Positions 6,528 through 13,542 of a stretch of DNA of 41,649 bases are shown here, in pieces. The notes under the pieces were generated by a model that did not search any database, had not been told where the DNA came from, and worked only from the letters and a program-made list of their open reading frames with translations. Both the position numbers and the translations under genes were made by a program. The DNA is from Clostridia bacterium. Its GTDB lineage: Bacteria; Bacillota; Clostridia; Oscillospirales; Acutalibacteraceae. The stretch's first letter is position 1. Each line of letters opens with the position of its first letter. The DNA is taken from assembly GCA_017435665.1 (NCBI GenBank), contig JAFSEP010000019.1, positions 1 through 41,649 of the forward strand, given 5' to 3'.

Positions 6528-7674
6528 CCTCGCCACTCTCCTTTACCAATTCCAATAAGGTCTGTTTAAACGAATATTTATCGCAAAGCTCCTGAGGTGT
6601 GCTGAGGAGCTTCCTGTTTATTTTTTTGGTTTTCTTTGCCCTGAGCATAATGTTTTTCGGCGAATGCTCAAAGTCTATAAACTCAATTACGTCTACGGTA
6701 TATCCCATAGCCTCAAGCACCGTCGCTCTGATGCTGTCTGTCAGCAGAGCAGAAACTCTTTCTTTTATTATGCCGTATTTCAGCAGAATATCCATATCCC
6801 CGCCCTTTTTAATCTGCTTGTTCACCTCGTGCTGACAGCAGGGTACGGAGAAGATATGCTTTGCGCCCTTGCCGATAGCGTAGTTAAGGGCATAGTCCGT
6901 TGCGGTATCGCAGGCGTGAAGGGTGACAATCATATCAATTTTTTCATTATAAAGATTGTCCTTTGTAACGTCGCTGACAACAAATTTCAGATTGTCGTAG
7001 CCGTATTTTTCTGCAATCTTATTGCAGTTTTCCACCACGTCCTTCTTCAGGTCATATCCGATGATTTTCGTGTTCATACCTCTCTTTACTGCAAAGTAGT
7101 AATAGAGGATGAAGGTCAAATATGATTTTCCGCAGCCGAAATCAAGGATTGTGATATCCTTCTTATCAAACTTGCTGAACTCGTCGTCAACAAGCTCGAT
7201 AAAGCGGTTAATCTGCTTGTATTTATCGTATTTTGCTTTGACTATTCTGAAATCGGACGTGAAAACACCAAGCTCCACAAGAGCAGGAATGTTTTCTCCC
7301 TCTTTAAGTATATAAGCCTTTTCTCTGTTATGAGACAGGGGAACTTCCTTCTTCGTTTTATTTTCGCTGACCTTTTTTCCGTAGTTAATGCCTTTAAGGT
7401 GATAGTGGACACTTCTTTCCTTTTCGGTTATGAGAATCTGCTTGTATTTCAGGTCGGCGTTTTCCTCGAACCACGGTATAAACTGCTCTTTCTGAAGATT
7501 GAGGTGATACACCTTATTATCCCTGAAGCGCTCGAGCTGAAAACGGAGACTTCCCTTTATCATCACGGGCTTGACGGTGATTTTTGTGTATTCGGCCTCT
7601 TTTGTCGGCTGAGAGAGGACAGCTTTTACTATATTGTCAATGTTTTCTGTAAGGTCTGTTATTATGTTGCTCAT
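6520..7674 (-). CDS. Class I SAM-dependent methyltransferase
   Basis: A 384-residue protein. An N-terminal part of about 140 residues has no recognised motif. A Rossmann methyltransferase domain begins at ITILDFGCGKSYLTF (about residues 175-188), the SAM-binding motif I. Further motifs are IIGYDLKKDVVENC (acidic residue of motif II), IVTLHACDTATDYAL and FSVPCCQHEV. The HACD and PCCQHE pair is typical of the Methyltransf_32 group, for which rRNA or protein substrates have been suggested. The substrate is not known. The start is the ATG at 7674, six bases after AGGTG; the in-frame GTG at 7683 lies inside that ribosome binding site. It is the first gene of a two-gene minus-strand unit. Confidence 0.78.
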   Translation of the reverse strand: MSNIITDLTENIDNIVKAVLSQPTKEAEYTKITVKPVMIKGSLRFQLERFRDNKVYHLNLQKEQFIPWFEENADLKYKQILITEKERSVHYHLKGINYGKKVSENKTKKEVPLSHNREKAYILKEGENIPALVELGVFTSDFRIVKAKYDKYKQINRFIELVDDEFSKFDKKDITILDFGCGKSYLTFILYYYFAVKRGMNTKIIGYDLKKDVVENCNKIAEKYGYDNLKFVVSDVTKDNLYNEKIDMIVTLHACDTATDYALNYAIGKGAKHIFSVPCCQHEVNKQIKKGGDMDILLKYGIIKERVSALLTDSIRATVLEAMGYTVDVIEFIDFEHSPKNIMLRAKKTKKINRKLLSTPQELCDKYSFKQTLLELVKESGEDV

Positions 7675-7707
7675 AGTTGTCACCTCGTTGGTGTGTGCTG
7701 ACGAATA

Positions 7708-7736
7708 TTGAAAAACGTCGACAAACCCACTATAAT
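7708..7736 (+). promoter_or_regulatory. Sigma-A promoter of the candidate toxin mRNA
   Basis: TTGAAA (7708-7713), a spacer of exactly 17, and TATAAT (7731-7736). Transcription would start near 7743, giving a leader of about 58 bases before the GTG at 7801. It points away from the methyltransferase gene and has no other downstream gene to serve. Confidence 0.85.
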
Positions 7737-7779
7737 GTTTTGCAGATACTGTAAAAACGGTAGGCGGTTATAATCATGT

Positions 7780-7793
7780 CCTCAGAAATGAGG
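7780..7793 (+). promoter_or_regulatory. Hairpin sequestering the toxin ribosome binding site
   Basis: CCTCA-GAAA-TGAGG, a perfect 5-bp stem with a GNRA-type tetraloop. Its 3' arm contains the GAGG of the GAGGTGG ribosome binding site for the GTG at 7801. Translation would need this stem opened. Confidence 0.65.
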
Positions 7794-7800
7794 TGGTTGC

Positions 7801-7887
7801 GTGGAGTATCTTATAATGTCAGCATTGATATTAATCTTGTCAACAGGATACATATTGGCAATCAAAAATGATAACAAAAAGAAATAA
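7801..7887 (+). CDS. Candidate type I toxin: 28-residue membrane peptide
   Basis: Short open frame starting GTG, reading MEYLIMSALILILSTGYILA and ending IKNDNKKK. One hydrophobic segment (about residues 4-21) is followed by a charged Lys-rich tail, the layout of small membrane toxins of type I systems in Firmicutes (TxpA/BsrG and the so-called holin-like toxins). GAGGTGG lies before the GTG. An alternative ATG at 7816 (23 residues) has GGAG nine bases upstream. It has its own consensus promoter, a structured leader and a terminator, and a convergent antisense promoter downstream. No sequence relative is claimed; toxicity is an inference from architecture. Confidence 0.7.
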   Translation: MEYLIMSALILILSTGYILAIKNDNKKK

Positions 7888-7970
7888 CCGCCGACTCTCT
7901 CAAAACACGGCGGTTAATTTCTTAATCAACTAATTTGAGGGCGTAACCGCTTATCGCAGTATCTCCCCAC
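7871..7970 (-). ncRNA. Candidate antisense antitoxin RNA, about 100 nt
   Basis: The RNA is predicted from a perfect minus-strand promoter at 7977-8005, with start near 7970. It ends at a terminator formed by TAACCGCCG/CGGCGGTTA (7885-7916), which on the minus strand is followed by the T-rich run ATTTCTTTTTGTT. The RNA would be fully complementary to the last codons and 3' untranslated region of the toxin mRNA, as RatA is to txpA mRNA and SR4 to bsrG mRNA in Bacillus subtilis. Its ends are approximate. Confidence 0.68.
7885..7916 (-). terminator. Hairpin terminating the antisense RNA
   Basis: A 9-bp perfect stem, TAACCGCCG/CGGCGGTTA. The T-rich tract lies on the minus-strand side (ATTTCTTTTTG), while the plus-strand side has only a weak tract, so it should end the antisense RNA rather than the toxin mRNA. 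Its first three bases are the toxin stop codon. Confidence 0.75.
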
Positions 7971-7999
7971 ACTTATATTATAGTGTGGGGCTTTTATTT
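7965..7999 (+). terminator. Rho-independent terminator of the toxin mRNA
   Basis: CCCCACACT (7965-7973) pairs with AGTGTGGGG (7982-7990), followed by CTTTTATTTT. The -10 box of the antisense promoter lies in its loop. Confidence 0.88.
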
Positions 8000-8005
8000 T
8001 GTCAA
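7977..8005 (-). promoter_or_regulatory. Consensus antisense promoter inside the toxin terminator
   Basis: On the minus strand: TTGACA (8000-8005), a 17-base spacer, and TATAAT (7977-7982). Both hexamers are perfect consensus. It drives transcription back into the 3' end of the toxin gene. Confidence 0.85.
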
Positions 8006-8032
8006 GTTCTTTTTATATTTGCCTTTTGTTTT

Positions 8033-8914
8033 TCACCCGAAAAGCTCCTTCAGATTAAGACTTGCCGCATAAAGCTCATTTTTACTGTAAGAATTATTCT
8101 CATCCTTCAGCACAAGCTTTATGGCATCCTTGACGGAGCAAGCCTCTTTCACAAGAACGTCCACAAGCATAGCCTCGGGGGAGAAGATGTGTTCAACCTT
8201 ATTGAAAATATATTCCTTGTCAATTTCAACAATGAGAGCAAACTCGCCCTTTTCATAATTGCCCTTTGTCAGAAGCTGCTGCTTCACTTCCTCGGGGGTG
8301 CCCCTGAAGGTCATTTCGTGGAGCTTGGTCAGGTCGTTGCAAAGGCACATACGGCACTGAGCCTCGCTGTCAATGAAGAAGTCAACGGTGCTCATAATTC
8401 TCTTAGGCGATTCGTAAAACGCAAAGGTCCTTGTGCCTGCGCCCTTGCGCATCTGTTCAAGAAGCTTTCTTCTTTCGGAGTTTTCTCTGGGGAAGAAGCC
8501 GTAAAACAGAAAGGTGCTCAGATCAAAGCCTGAAATGGAGAGAGCTGTCACAGCGGCACAGGCGCCGGGTATGCCCACAACCCTGATACCTGCCTCAATG
8601 GCGCTTTTTATCAGCTCATTGCCCGGGTCGGAAATGCAGGGTGTACCCGCATCGGTAATTACCGCCACGCTTTTTCCCGAAAGCATCTCGTTTATGAAAT
8701 ACTTTGTTTTTCCGTATTCGTTAAACTTGTGGTTTGACACAAGCTTATTTTTAATCTCCAGCTTGTTCATAAGAATCATTGACCGTCTGGTATCCTCGGC
8801 GGCAATCATATCAACGTTTGTGAGGATTTCTATTCCTCGGGGAGACATATCCCTTGAGTTGCCTATGGGCGTGGCAACGATATAGAGAGTACCGATAGCT
8901 GTATTTTCATTCAT
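8033..8914 (-). CDS. rsmI: 16S rRNA (cytidine-1402-2'-O)-methyltransferase RsmI
   Basis: A 293-residue tetrapyrrole-methylase-fold enzyme that 2'-O-methylates C1402 of 16S rRNA, together with RsmH tuning decoding. Family signatures are clear: GTLYIVATPIGNSRD at the N-terminus, IAAEDTRRS, VAVITDAGTPCISDPG, and VVGIPGACAAVTALSISGF. Length fits the family (about 280-290). GGAGG lies upstream of the ATG. It is monocistronic: its promoter is at 8945-8973 and the next minus-strand gene is beyond the toxin locus. No clear terminator is seen after its stop; the region runs into the antisense promoter. Confidence 0.95.
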   Translation of the reverse strand: MNENTAIGTLYIVATPIGNSRDMSPRGIEILTNVDMIAAEDTRRSMILMNKLEIKNKLVSNHKFNEYGKTKYFINEMLSGKSVAVITDAGTPCISDPGNELIKSAIEAGIRVVGIPGACAAVTALSISGFDLSTFLFYGFFPRENSERRKLLEQMRKGAGTRTFAFYESPKRIMSTVDFFIDSEAQCRMCLCNDLTKLHEMTFRGTPEEVKQQLLTKGNYEKGEFALIVEIDKEYIFNKVEHIFSPEAMLVDVLVKEACSVKDAIKLVLKDENNSYSKNELYAASLNLKELFG

Positions 8915-8944
8915 AGCTCTTACCCCTCCTTCTTTTCTGATGAT

Positions 8945-8973
8945 ATTATATAATATCTGTTTGAAAAAGGCAA
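8945..8973 (-). promoter_or_regulatory. rsmI: Promoter of rsmI
   Basis: On the minus strand TTGCCT, 17 bases, TATAAT. It lies in the divergent gap between rsmI and the response regulator. Confidence 0.7.
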
Positions 8974-9061
8974 ATAATTTTGAAAGTTACCATTAAAATG
9001 TGATTACACAGCAACAAAACTTTAACATATACATGATAAAATTTAAAAGAGGTGACTGACT

Positions 9062-9742
9062 ATGTTTAAAATTCTGGTTGTAGAGGACGATGCACAGCTT
9101 AACCGTGCAATCTGCGTTTTCCTGAGACAGAAGGGCTACAATGTGGCAGGCTGTCTTAATGTCAATGAGGCGTATGATACTATGTACGGAAACAAATTTG
9201 ACCTTGTGATTTCAGATATAATGATGCCCGATACCGATGGATTGGAATTTGCAAGAACCATAAGAAAGCAGAACGAGGAAATGCCGATTATATTCGTTAC
9301 CGCCAAATCCGATATGTTTACAAAAAGGTGCAGCTTCGGACTGGGCGTTGATGACTATATGGTAAAGCCCATTAATTTCGAGGAGCTGAGCCTCAGGATA
9401 AGTGCCTTGTTCAGGAGGGCAAAAATATCGGCTAACAAAAGAATAGAGGTAGGGGACGTTGTTCTTGATACAGAGGCGCATACCGTGCATATAGGCGATG
9501 AGCCGGTTTATCTTTCCGTCAGGGAGTTCAATATTATATATAAGCTGCTTTCCTACCCCAAGAAGCCCTTTACCCGTATGCAGCTGATGGATGAGTTCTG
9601 GGACAGCGATACATCCTCGGGCCCCAGAACGGTAGATGTCTATATGACAAGGCTGAGAAACAAGTTTGCTTCAACGGATGCGTTTAAAATCGTGACCGTT
9701 CACGGTCTGGGATATAAGGCGGTGCTGAAAGATGAAGAATAA
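9062..9742 (+). CDS. OmpR/PhoB-family response regulator
   Basis: A 226-residue two-component response regulator. The receiver domain (about 1-118) has the acidic pair Asp9/Asp10 (VVEDDAQ), phospho-acceptor Asp52 (VISDIMMPD), Thr80 (IIFVTAK) and Lys102 (MVKPINF). A winged-helix DNA-binding domain fills about 130-225, with SVREFNIIYKLLSYP, RTVDVYMTRLRNKF and the final HGLGYKAVL. GAGGTG precedes the ATG. The next gene, its sensor kinase, overlaps it by 11 bases, so the pair is coupled. Target genes cannot be told; the neighbours are housekeeping genes. Confidence 0.93.
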   Translation: MFKILVVEDDAQLNRAICVFLRQKGYNVAGCLNVNEAYDTMYGNKFDLVISDIMMPDTDGLEFARTIRKQNEEMPIIFVTAKSDMFTKRCSFGLGVDDYMVKPINFEELSLRISALFRRAKISANKRIEVGDVVLDTEAHTVHIGDEPVYLSVREFNIIYKLLSYPKKPFTRMQLMDEFWDSDTSSGPRTVDVYMTRLRNKFASTDAFKIVTVHGLGYKAVLKDEE

Positions 9743-10805
9743 GAGTAAATCCGAGCAATACACAATTCTGCGTCTTGCCATCTTTTCTGTTAAAAGATTT
9801 ATATTAATTTTTATTGCGCTTGCTTTTGCGATATCCTGCTGCTTTATGCTTTTCCTCAACGGTCTGGAATTATCCGAAGAGTTTCTGAGAGAGAAGGCAA
9901 CTATCACATTTATAAATGTGCTTTTGGTTACTCTTCTGCTGACAGTAATGGATATGGTCAGAAGAAAGCTTACGGTTGAACGCTCTGTCAACCGCATACT
10001 TTTTGCAACACAGAAAATCAGCGAGGGAGATTTTTCTGTAAGAATACGTACACACCGCAACGAAAAACCAAGGGATGAATTTGATATTATCAGCAGAAAT
10101 ATAAATATTATGGCGCAAGAGCTTTCGGGAACGGAAACGCTGAAAACAAACTTTATTGCCGATGTTTCTCACGAGCTGAAAACACCCCTTGCGGTTATCG
10201 GTAATTACGCAGAGCTTATTAAAAATCCGTGTATCAGCGAAGAAGAGAGAGAAGAATACTCGCAAGTGCTTATTGAAGCTTCAAGAGAGCTTTCCGAGCT
10301 GATTACGAATATACTTAAACTTAATAAGCTGGAGAACCAGCAGATAATTCTTGATAAAAAGCGTTTTAACCTGAGCGAACAGCTTTGCGAATGTCTGTTT
10401 ATGTTTGAAAACGCCATAGAAGAAAAGAAACTGCAGGTTGAGGCAGATATAGAGGAAAACGTATACATAGAATCTGACCCGGATATGCTTTCTCTGGTGT
10501 GGAACAATCTTCTGTCAAATGCGATAAAATTCAACCGACACGAGGGCAGTCTTTTCCTGCAGCTCAAGGAGGAGGCAGGTTTTGTCCTTATAAGAGTGGC
10601 AGACACAGGCTGCGGCTTTGATTCTGAAACGAAAAAGCATATATTTGATAAGTTTTATCAGGGGGACAAATCCCATTCCTCTCAGGGCAACGGTCTGGGA
10701 CTTGCTCTGGTTAAAAGAATCGGGGATATTCTCGGGTACGAGATCCTTGTTGAAAGTGAAGCAGGCGTCGGAAGCGCATTTACAATTAAGATGAGAAAAA
10801 ACTGA
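9732..10805 (+). CDS. Membrane sensor histidine kinase
   Basis: A 357-residue kinase partner of the preceding regulator. Two membrane helices (about 21-43 and 58-77) are separated by only about 14 residues, so there is almost no extracellular sensor domain. A HAMP-like segment follows (about 78-130). The H-box carries His147 (FIADVSHELKTPL). The ATPase domain shows the N-box LVWNNLLSNAIKFN, G1 VADTGCGFD, the F-box region and G2 GNGLGLALVKRI. The tiny loop suggests that the signal is sensed within the membrane or comes from a partner, as in intramembrane-sensing kinases of Firmicutes, though no ABC transporter lies beside it. A hairpin terminator follows. Confidence 0.92.
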   Translation: MKNKSKSEQYTILRLAIFSVKRFILIFIALAFAISCCFMLFLNGLELSEEFLREKATITFINVLLVTLLLTVMDMVRRKLTVERSVNRILFATQKISEGDFSVRIRTHRNEKPRDEFDIISRNINIMAQELSGTETLKTNFIADVSHELKTPLAVIGNYAELIKNPCISEEEREEYSQVLIEASRELSELITNILKLNKLENQQIILDKKRFNLSEQLCECLFMFENAIEEKKLQVEADIEENVYIESDPDMLSLVWNNLLSNAIKFNRHEGSLFLQLKEEAGFVLIRVADTGCGFDSETKKHIFDKFYQGDKSHSSQGNGLGLALVKRIGDILGYEILVESEAGVGSAFTIKMRKN

Positions 10806-10846
10806 TTCCGGGAACCCCACCGAAAAGAAACAGTAAAAATATTAAA

Positions 10847-10875
10847 GGGCGATACCTCGCTGAGAGGTGTCGCCC
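10847..10875. terminator. Terminator between convergent genes
   Basis: GGGCGATACCTC pairs with GAGGTGTCGCCC (one G-T wobble). On the minus strand the stem is followed by TTTAATATTTTTACTG, so it suits the phospholipase gene best; it may also serve the kinase gene. Confidence 0.75.
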
Positions 10876-10896
10876 AAAATTCTGTTCTGTTTATAT

Positions 10897-11853
10897 TTAT
10901 TTTTCCACAGCGTCATATCTCAGCCCCGTATCGTAGGACATATTGTCTGTCAGGTCTTCGATTGCTTTTCTTGCATCCTCGCTCTCGTATGCCTTCACAA
11001 GCTCAAGGGCATCCTGCTGAGATACCTTGTAAAGATCCATAAAGGAAGCCGTTGACTTTCTTTCGGGAGCGTAAACCATTGACCATTCCTTATGGGTGAG
11101 ATTCATATAATCCCAGTTGCTGTCACACTTCTTCTGACGGAGCATACCTACGAGCAAGGGTCCCGTGATTTTAAGCAGAGGCTTCTGGGGAATACTGAGA
11201 AGGCCTCTTTTAATGCCCTTGGGGTCATAAAGAATCTTCTGTGTCAGTATCATATGACGGAAGCCTTCCTTGTAATCCTCTACGCCTGCCTGATGACCCA
11301 GAGTGCGGGGGACAACGTATGCCATAAGCTTGCTCATTTCCTCGATAATATGCTCATCGTCAGGGATAACCGAGCTGTTGTTGAAGGCACGTCCGTCTGA
11401 AATGCCCATTTCGCTTCTGAGAAGCATGGTGTCAATGTTATATTCAATTATATTGTGTATAGAGAAGGAAACGGCGTTTTCAAGACCGTATGCCTTTGTG
11501 TACTGCTCCTGAACTGCATAAATAAGAGGATGGGTGTTACGGTCAAGGGCATAATGGCAGAGGAAGCCGTAGATAAAGCAGGTGACAACGTCCTTGTCAC
11601 AGCTTTCGTTTTCGATATATTCCTTAGCTGTTGCAAAAAACTCGCTTGTATTGCAGCTGTGAAGTGCCGATGCAAGTTCACCGAGATTTTCTCCTCCGAT
11701 AAGCGTGAGCCACACCTTATGAGAGAAAAGGAAGTCGGGGCCCTGAGCGCCGTAGTTATAGGCTGCCTCGGAAAATTTCAGGGAGGGATTAAGCTCCTTT
11801 ATTTTTTCTTCAACACTTTTTGCGTGAATGTAATGTGAAACAAATGCCGGCAT
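10897..11853 (-). CDS. Zinc-dependent phospholipase C-like protein
   Basis: A 318-residue protein of the Zn_dep_PLPC family. It begins MPAFVSHYIHAKS, with the His pair usual at the N-terminus. The family motif GAQGPDFLF (about residues 40-48) follows, then HYALDRNTHP, which supplies further metal-ligand His/Asp. No signal peptide is present, unlike secreted clostridial alpha-toxin relatives, so this looks like the cytosolic subgroup annotated as zinc dependent phospholipase C, whose substrate is unproven. The frame extends 66 codons further upstream through repeat DNA, but AAGGAG seven bases before 11853 fixes the start. It is a single-gene unit whose upstream region is occupied by dispersed repeats. 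Confidence 0.75.
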   Translation of the reverse strand: MPAFVSHYIHAKSVEEKIKELNPSLKFSEAAYNYGAQGPDFLFSHKVWLTLIGGENLGELASALHSCNTSEFFATAKEYIENESCDKDVVTCFIYGFLCHYALDRNTHPLIYAVQEQYTKAYGLENAVSFSIHNIIEYNIDTMLLRSEMGISDGRAFNNSSVIPDDEHIIEEMSKLMAYVVPRTLGHQAGVEDYKEGFRHMILTQKILYDPKGIKRGLLSIPQKPLLKITGPLLVGMLRQKKCDSNWDYMNLTHKEWSMVYAPERKSTASFMDLYKVSQQDALELVKAYESEDARKAIEDLTDNMSYDTGLRYDAVEK

Positions 11854-11899
11854 AGGTTTTCTCCTTTCTTTAAGCAGCAACTGAATGGGATAAGGTGTT

Positions 11900-12113
11900 T
11901 CCTTCGGGGCAAGAGCCGCCCGCAGTCGTGGGCGGCGTGCGGCGAAGCCGCACGGGGAACCCAAAAGCAGAACACAAGTTTTAGTGGCGGTAGCAGACCA
12001 ACGGTCAGAACTGACTGAGTCGGATAAAATCCGGAGCTTTGCTCCCCACAATTCTGCACTCTGCGTTCTGCATTCTGCATTCCCAAAGCTTTCTATTTTC
12101 CATTTTCAATTTG
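11900..12113. repeat. Dispersed repeat copy with 7-bp arrays, next to the prfB 3' end
   Basis: Hairpins GCCGCCC/GGGCGGC and GTGCGGC-GAA-GCCGCAC lie at 11908-11953. Bases 11987-12079 repeat 205-298 nearly exactly. A GCAGAAT-family array (ATTCTGC, ACTCTGC, GTTCTGC, ATTCTGC at 12051-12078) is followed by a TGGAAAA-family array at 12091-12113 that ends two bases before the prfB stop codon. No gene is seen. Confidence 0.82.
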
Positions 12114-12114
12114 A

Positions 12115-13230
12115 TTATTCCATACTGTCAAGTGACTGCTTCTTGAGATATGCGTTGATGAAGCCGTCAATTTCACCGTCCATAACAGCGTTTATATTAC
12201 CCATTTCAAAGCCTGTTCTGTGGTCCTTTGCAAGGGTATAGGGCATAAATACATAGCTTCGGATCTGGCTGCCCCAGCCGATTTCCTTCTGGTCGCCCTT
12301 GATATCTTCAATCTTGTCAAGGTGTTCTCTTTCCTTGATTTCAATAAGCTTTGATTTCAGCATACGCATACAGACTTCACGGTTCTGATGCTGGCTTCTT
12401 TCAACCTGACAGGAAACAACAATACCTGTGGGAATGTGGATAAGACGAACGGCAGAGGATGTCTTGTTAACCTTCTGACCGCCTGCACCGCTGGCACGGT
12501 AAACCTCCATCTTGATATCGTCGGGAGCGATTTCAACTTCAATGTTATCATCAATTTCAGGCATAACCTCAAGCGAAGCGAAGGATGTGTGACGGCGGCC
12601 TGATGAATCGAAGGGAGAAACACGGACAAGTCTGTGAACACCCATTTCACTCTTGAGATAGCCGTATGCATTTTCGCCCTCAATAACAACCGTTGCGCTC
12701 TTGAGACCGGCTTCATCACCGTCAAGGAAGTCAACCGTTGTGAACTTGAAGCCACGCTTTGTTGCCCATTGACCGTACATTCTGTAAAGCATCTGGCACC
12801 AGTCCTGAGCTTCTGTACCGCCTGCACCTGCGTGGAAGGTGAGAATAGCGTTGCTGTTATCGTATTCACCGCTGAGAAGGGTGGAGAGAGTCTGCTTTTC
12901 AAGCTCAGCTTCAACAGCCGATACGCTTTCCTCGCAATCGGGAAGAAGCTCAAGGTCGCCCTCCTCGTCGGAAAGCTCAATCATAACAAGAGCATCCTCA
13001 AAATCAGTCTTTAATTTTTCATAGGCAGAAACCTTATTTTTAAGCTGGGCAATTCTCTGCAGAACCTTGTTTGAGTTTGCAACGTCGTCCCAGAAGCTTG
13101 TTTCAGCAGTCTGAGCTTCAAGAGTCTGAATTTCTTCGTTCATTTTATCAAGACCCAGAGCGCCTGCCAATTCCTCAAGGGGCTTTTCGCTTTCAAGGAG
13201 TCTCAGACGTAATTCTTCAAACTGAATCAT
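12115..13230 (-). CDS. prfB: Peptide chain release factor 2
   Basis: A 371-residue class I release factor that reads UGA and UAA and triggers peptide release. The tripeptide anticodon SPF is present (VRVSPFDSSGRRH), which marks RF2 rather than RF1. The catalytic GGQ is in ASGAGGQKVNKTSSAVR. The N-terminal coiled part includes SFWDDVANSNKVLQ. Most bacteria make RF2 by a programmed +1 frameshift at CTTTGA near codon 25. Here the frame is continuous, with GGT CTT GAT at the matching place, so the autoregulatory stop is absent. The ATG at 13230 follows AGAGG by seven bases and is preferred to the ATG at 13245, which overlaps that site. Confidence 0.95.
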   Translation of the reverse strand: MIQFEELRLRLLESEKPLEELAGALGLDKMNEEIQTLEAQTAETSFWDDVANSNKVLQRIAQLKNKVSAYEKLKTDFEDALVMIELSDEEGDLELLPDCEESVSAVEAELEKQTLSTLLSGEYDNSNAILTFHAGAGGTEAQDWCQMLYRMYGQWATKRGFKFTTVDFLDGDEAGLKSATVVIEGENAYGYLKSEMGVHRLVRVSPFDSSGRRHTSFASLEVMPEIDDNIEVEIAPDDIKMEVYRASGAGGQKVNKTSSAVRLIHIPTGIVVSCQVERSQHQNREVCMRMLKSKLIEIKEREHLDKIEDIKGDQKEIGWGSQIRSYVFMPYTLAKDHRTGFEMGNINAVMDGEIDGFINAYLKKQSLDSME

Positions 13231-13542
13231 ATTAAAACCTCTCATATTAGTTTATTTCAACTATTTATTATACATAATAATTGAAGTCTTAGCAAGATAA
13301 TTTTGAAAAAATAAGTAAATACTTCCTTGTCAGCGGGCAGCAGACTGCTTTAAAGCTTTTCTTTTTCGAACAAAGGAAAAGTTTTGTAACAAAATAACCA
13401 AACAAAAATAAGAAAAAACTAAAAAAATTGAATAAAATATGCAAAAAGCACTTGAAAAACCAATGTCCTGTGTGGTAAACTTAATTATAATCGGTATAAT
13501 TATAATTATGTCCGCTTGATTTTCGTATAAAGGAGTGTTCTG
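13231..13542. promoter_or_regulatory. Divergent promoter region prfB / glg operon
   Basis: On the minus strand TTGCTA (13290-13295), 17 bases, TATAAT (13267-13272) is a good prfB promoter. On the plus strand TTGAAA (13452-13457), 18 bases, TAAACT (13476-13481), with a preceding TGTG, is the best glgB promoter candidate. An AT-rich near-palindrome with repeated ATTATAAT lies at 13482-13509 just downstream and may be regulatory. Nothing else is recognised in this 312-base gap. Confidence 0.6.

Noticed and set aside
7985-8533. 182-codon plus-strand frame
   Set aside because: Antisense to rsmI and begins in the toxin terminator; rsmI motifs are unambiguous.
12115-13230. Sequencing frameshift or programmed frameshift in prfB
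   Set aside because: The frame is open from a good ribosome binding site to the stop with all RF2 motifs; no in-frame TGA exists near codon 25.
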